In this document: positions 59,910 to 64,000 of the stretch, in pieces
How positions within the stretch are numbered: the stretch's first letter is position 1
Layout of the letters: every line of letters starts with the position of its first letter
Source of the DNA: Tubulanus polymorphus
Taxonomy: Eukaryota; Nemertea; Palaeonemertea; Tubulaniformes; Tubulanidae
DNA length: 64,000 nt
NCBI RefSeq assembly: GCF_964204645.1
Contig: NC_134031.1
Coordinates: 16,427,307 to 16,491,306, forward strand
Direction: 5' to 3'
The notes under the pieces: generated by a model
What the model was told of the DNA's origin: nothing
Database searches by the model: none
The model's input: only the letters and a program-made list of their open reading frames with translations
Translations under genes and position numbers: made by a program

Positions 59910-61112
59910 GCCCACTTGGGACTTTAGTCCCAGCGGGCTATTGCGTTCCCTTTTCGTCCGTCGTCCGTCCGTAGACGGAATCCAGTTATTTTGAGAAGTT
60001 TTGAAGACGCTTCAAGGTAATGTCTTGATATTTGGGTTACACATGTATCTACCCTAGACACATCTTCAGCCCAAAAACTGGCCCTGTCAGAATCAAGTTG
60101 GCCGACTGGCAGCCATTGTTGTTCACCAAAATCAGCACTTTTTACACATTTTTGAACTTTTTGAGGGAAATTTTGAAGACGCTTCGATCAATTACCTTGA
60201 TCTTTCGGATATATGTGAATCCCCCCAGGGCCCATCAACATAACAAAAATTGGGTCGGTCGGACTCAAGATGGCCGTCCTATGACCTTTTTAGTGCCCAA
60301 AAATGTTAATTTTGGCCCGAATTCTGAGTCCTGTAGCTTCCTACTGGTTTGCCATTTCTCATTACAATTTGTGATGGGTATTCTTTGGAAAGGGATGTTT
60401 TATACCTGAGACAGGTATTTTTCATCAGCCAATTATGACGCAATTGGCGGCCATCTTGGTGTCACCAGTACTCATTCGTAAGTTGGAAAAAGTTTTTCCA
60501 CATTATATTGATACCTAAGCGTATTTTGCTACCACAATCAATTAGAAAGTTGTAGCTCATAACGTGTTCTATGATTGTGGTGAGTTTCAAGGTAATTGGA
60601 TTTCGTACCAGGGGGCGTTGAATAATACAATATCTTAGCATTTCTTTATTATATTCGTATCAATGCATATTTTGTAACCACAATCAATTGGAAAGTTGTA
60701 GCTCATGACATCATCTATGATTGTTGCGAGTTTTAAGCACATAAGTTTTTCTATATGGTCACCAGGGGGCGTTGAATAGTAGAATAACTTCATTTCCTTA
60801 TTATATTGGTACCTAGGCATATTTTGTTACCATGATCAATTGCAAAGTTGTAGTTCGTGACATATTCTATGATTGTGGTGAGTTTCGAGGTCACCAGGGG
60901 GCGTTGAATAGTAGAATGACTTAGTATTTCCATATTAAATTGGTAACGAGGCATATTTTGTTATCACAATCAATTACAAAATCGTAGCTGCTGACATGTT
61001 CTATGATTTTGGTGAGTTTCAAGGTCATTGGATTCTGTATATGGTCACCAGGGGGCGTTGAATATTGAAATTGTTAGATTGTTGAGCATTTGAAACCACT
61101 TCCCAAGTGGGC
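59910..61112. mobile_element. Repeat element with 12-bp inverted ends and internal tandem repeats
   Basis: GCCCACTTGGGA (59910-59921) and TCCCAAGTGGGC (61101-61112) are perfect inverted ends of a 1.2-kb element. The left part has the phrase TTTTCGTCCGTCGTCCGTCC and two half-copies around TTTTGAAGACGCTTC. The right part consists of four diverged tandem copies of about 130-155 bp. No protein frame is convincing (60032-60409 has no domain). It is probably a non-autonomous DNA transposon; similar 'gggactttagtcccagcgggc' repeats are, as far as I recall, widespread in invertebrate genomes. Confidence 0.65.
60480..61065 (+). repeat. Four tandem copies of a 132-154-bp unit, each ending in CACCAGGGGGCGTTGAA
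   Basis: Each unit runs from 'tattttg(c/t)(t/a)accacaatcaatt' through 'aaagttgtagct', 'catgttctatgattgtggtgagttt' to CCAGGGGGCGTTGAATA. The ACCAGGGGG motif starts at 60607, 60761, 60893 and 61047. That CCAGGGGGCG core has survived unchanged in all four units while the rest drifted. Confidence 0.85.
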
Positions 61113-64000
61113 ATGGTGTCCCTGGACCCCTAGTTTACCTTGAACGCACTAACAGTTTTTTGCTTAAGCTACCTCTATCATACGCATTTCATGGTTAACA
61201 GAATTCAGTCGTTCATGATCAGAATAGGAATCGCATCTGATTTTCATTAGTTGTATTTAGTTCTGATTGCGAGAGTAAGCATTATTTCTAATGTCATATT
61301 TTTTTGTAGCTTAACCTTTCGTTCCCTTGAACCTTGAGTGCATTTTTGCTGAACGCAAATACACGGCATTAGATTTTTAATAAAGAATCATTTGGATAGT
61401 AAAGTTATTATGTTTAGAAGGCCCCCTTTACTTAATGAAAGGATCTTACTCATTAGGCACAGTCATATCCCCTGGGGTGCTACAATTTTCCGCCATTGTC
61501 GTCATATATTTTGATATTATGGAATTAAAGTTTAGATTCACGCTCAGCGGATTCTTAACAATACGAGATATTTAGCGTAATCCGCATAAGTCATCAGTTC
61601 GGAATCGTCTTTATTTTACGAGATTATTAATTTCGATAGAACGGGACATCCAATCGCAACGCGCTCTTATGGGGGGTTCGCTTCAATCGATATTGTGTTT
61701 CGGACGGCTTCGTATTGTCGATTTCTGATTTGTATTATTTATGTGTGAATGCCGTCGCATAATAAGCGACCATTTCGAAGGGAATTTTATTATTGTTGTG
61801 TTGAAAATTAACCCGTACGTTCCACGCCATTGAATCCCCTGTGATGAGCCCGCAATTTATGGTTGTTTAAGAAATTATGAATAGCCTTCACGTGGCACAT
61901 TGGTTTCCACGCGCATAGTGAACAGTACCGCCGTGTATTTCTTGCTGAATTCATTTTGGGGGCTCTTCCGCAAATATTTGTAGTAGTACTAGAAAACGTT
62001 TCTCACTATCGCACCTAGTGTAGTATCTGATCACCTGGAACAGAGGCAGGCACTATGGTATGTAGTTTTAGTTTATTATGTTCTATGGCGTCGCCTGAAA
62101 TTGTTCGTCAGGACCCAGTTCTATGGTTGCAACTTTGACAAGAATTCCATTTCAGCTTTCAAAAACTGTATCATCTTGAATCTAGCATCTTACCTACTTC
62201 ATTCCAGTGCAACTGGGTCTTGCGTATTTATTTTATGTACTTAGATCAAAAACATCAATGGTCTGATAAACTTTGAAATGGGATTGCAATGATCAGGTCA
62301 GCGAATCGAATGCATTTATATGGCAAAATCTTGTTTACAAAAAGTCTGTAAAGGTTTTCTCGAGCTTTTCCTAGTTTTGAATAAAAGTATTTCATCAACA
62401 TTATTGATTACCCGTACTTCATCCTAGTTTTTGACAAAATTTCAACTGGAATAAGTTTTGAAATTAGTAATAATTGTTTTTGCTCGACCAGTGGTTACAG
62501 CTTAAGTGTTGAAGGGTTGTTTACCGCCAGACCTGATGACCCAATGTTACAGTCTGCTACCAATTCATAAATGAAATCGGGATTAGAAAAGAGGATAGAC
62601 CTAGATGTCTTGTGAGCTGGTATTGTCATCCGTGCCCGTGGCACCCGCCCGTCTTTACAACCGGGATTATACCACTATCATTGTCCTCTAAAATAAATAG
62701 GACCCGGGCATGGTTACAGGTTGACAGTTGGGATAATAGCACCCCTTGTGAAAACCAGGCCACATGCATAGTAAAGAGATGCCAACATTATCAATTGTGC
62801 ATTATAGTTATAGGCTTTCGGGATTCAGAGATAAATTTCGCATTTTAAATTTGCTACGTTTGCATAAAATACGCGAGTGAAGTTTCCTTATTTCCATCCT
62901 CTTATAGACTGCACAATATTCTTAGTGATTCGAGTTAGTTTTTGCCATAGATCTGTTGCAACATTTTATCGAACGAAAGTTGATTCCGCAAACTTAAATG
63001 TCTAGTGAAATTTTCGGGCGCGCGTGGTTTGAATTTGAGCATCCTTCTATATGAATTAGAACATAGAGATATTGGACTTATAACCTCTGACTTCATCATT
63101 TGCAAGCTTACATTCACCTGTTATAGTAGTCTTTCGCAAAAGCCACTGGTGACTATAGATCGCAAAATTCGTAGTGAATAATATTCTACATTACTTGGAG
63201 TTAGTTAGTTGGACGTATTTGCGATATTGTGATGAAATTATTTGAGAGAAAGAAAGCATCAATTCTAATGTTGTAGAATATCTTGCTGATGTATATGTTC
63301 TGATAGGGCTTTGACCAGAGACTAGATCATGGATTGCTTACCGTTTATAGTGAGTATATATATTATTACACAGTGACCTGCTTGTTTTCGGATTTATTTG
63401 TCGTGTACTTTGCGAGCTTTTGTTTTCAAATCTAGAATTAATTTGCTTTTCCAACGTGAAGTGTGTACATAGCCCGACCTATTAATATGTAGGTATATGT
63501 GTTCGAATGTATGTCGGATCCGGGTTTGGTGACGGACCTGTGAAGACATCAAAGTCAGCAAGATAGTTTTGAGATCAGGTTGATTATCTTAAAGTTCAAG
63601 TGTTTTTTTGAAAGAAAAATGGGCAACTATTTTCTAGCAGTAGGCTTTGTATAACGGCCATATAACGGCTTTTGTCATACCTGTCCAATTCCTGTGGTAC
63701 TTGGACAAATTCCTGAAAATGCCCTGTAATGAGAACCTCAGAAATTAAAAGCATGTCTTACCTACTCCTGGCGTGAAATTAGTTCAAACTTTCTTCTCGA
63801 ACACCATATTTGTCGAGAATTATGTATCCTGTTCGGCTTAAAACTTTTGTCGCTGTTAATCTTCATACCTCTGAGAACTCATTGATTCACTAATGAATAT
63901 ATCTAATTAATTTTTTGCTGCTGCTACATTGTGCTGCTAGATAAAAAGGCCGTACTTAAACAATGTTGTAATTATTTTCCCCAAGTTGCTGTAAAAACAT
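61113..64000. other. Right end of the window, no supported gene
   Basis: Between about 61480 and 61990 the sequence is richer in CpG and contains a run of homeodomain-type TAAT cores; it could be a conserved regulatory block but that is a guess. A palindromic repeat sits at 62112-62219. The frames 62612-62848 and 62935-63117 show no domain. I looked for p53/p63/p73 exons here because TP73 is next to WRAP73 in vertebrates and found none. Confidence 0.4.
62112..62219. mobile_element. Palindromic repeat with GACCCAGTT / AACTGGGTC ends
   Basis: 108 bp with 9-bp perfect inverted ends, of the loose -CCAGTT- hairpin group seen elsewhere in the window. Confidence 0.4.

Noticed and set aside
60032-60409. 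125-codon frame inside the 1.2-kb repeat element
   Set aside because: No transposase or other motif; the element appears non-autonomous.
59100-64000. A TP73/p63-like gene next to WRAP73
   Set aside because: Expected from vertebrate gene order, but no DNA-binding-domain or oligomerisation-domain exon can be read on either strand.

Overview
The window is animal nuclear DNA. It has seven spliced protein-coding genes with GT-AG introns, long AT-rich introns, many small transposon remnants and vertebrate-like single-copy orthologues. Intron-rich genes, ancestral linkages and a Penelope-like element suggest a non-vertebrate bilaterian, probably a lophotrochozoan such as a mollusc, annelid or brachiopod. 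I cannot name the species. All gene models were built by hand from splice sites, reading-frame phase and remembered family sequence; nothing was searched.

Layout from left to right. (1) RERE/atrophin, + strand, 3497-15443: only the 3' part, from the end of the SANT domain through the GATA zinc finger to the C-terminus. The BAH and ELM2 exons must lie upstream of base 1. (2) 15444-24279: no host gene seen; it holds a decayed Penelope-like retroelement (19207-20884) with 113-bp inverted terminal repeats and a hammerhead-like core. (3) PDE6D, - strand, 24280-25916, head to head with (4) PEX5, + strand, 27022-31100, across a 1.1-kb shared promoter region with ETS and YY1-type motifs. (5) PPIH, - strand, 32331-34068, convergent with PEX5 and divergent from (6) ARMC9, + strand, 35597-44199. 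(7) TPRG1L, + strand, 45105-47329. (8) 49.7-54.4 kb: a tandem array with a unit of about 1.31 kb, encoding a small cysteine-free secreted protein that I do not recognise, - strand (two intact copies, one frameshifted, one truncated). (9) WRAP73, - strand, 55074-58961, with an ETS plus NRF1 promoter. (10) 59910-61112: a repeat element carrying four copies of a CTCF-like motif. The rest, to 64000, has no gene I can support.

The genes are not an operon, but the order is informative. TPRG1L and WRAP73 are convergent neighbours here and also in human 1p36. PDE6D and ARMC9, both Joubert-syndrome cilium genes, are linked here and in human 2q37. PEX5 lies near an atrophin gene here and near ATN1 in human 12p13. 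The window therefore looks like a preserved piece of ancestral bilaterian linkage. Recent lineage-specific changes are laid on top: the secreted-protein array, piggyBac-like, hAT-like and palindromic MITEs, the Penelope insertion and the CTCF-motif element. PEX5 (peroxisomal import receptor), PPIH (spliceosomal cyclophilin) and RERE (transcriptional co-repressor) are housekeeping or nuclear genes. PDE6D, ARMC9 and WRAP73 act at the cilium or centrosome.
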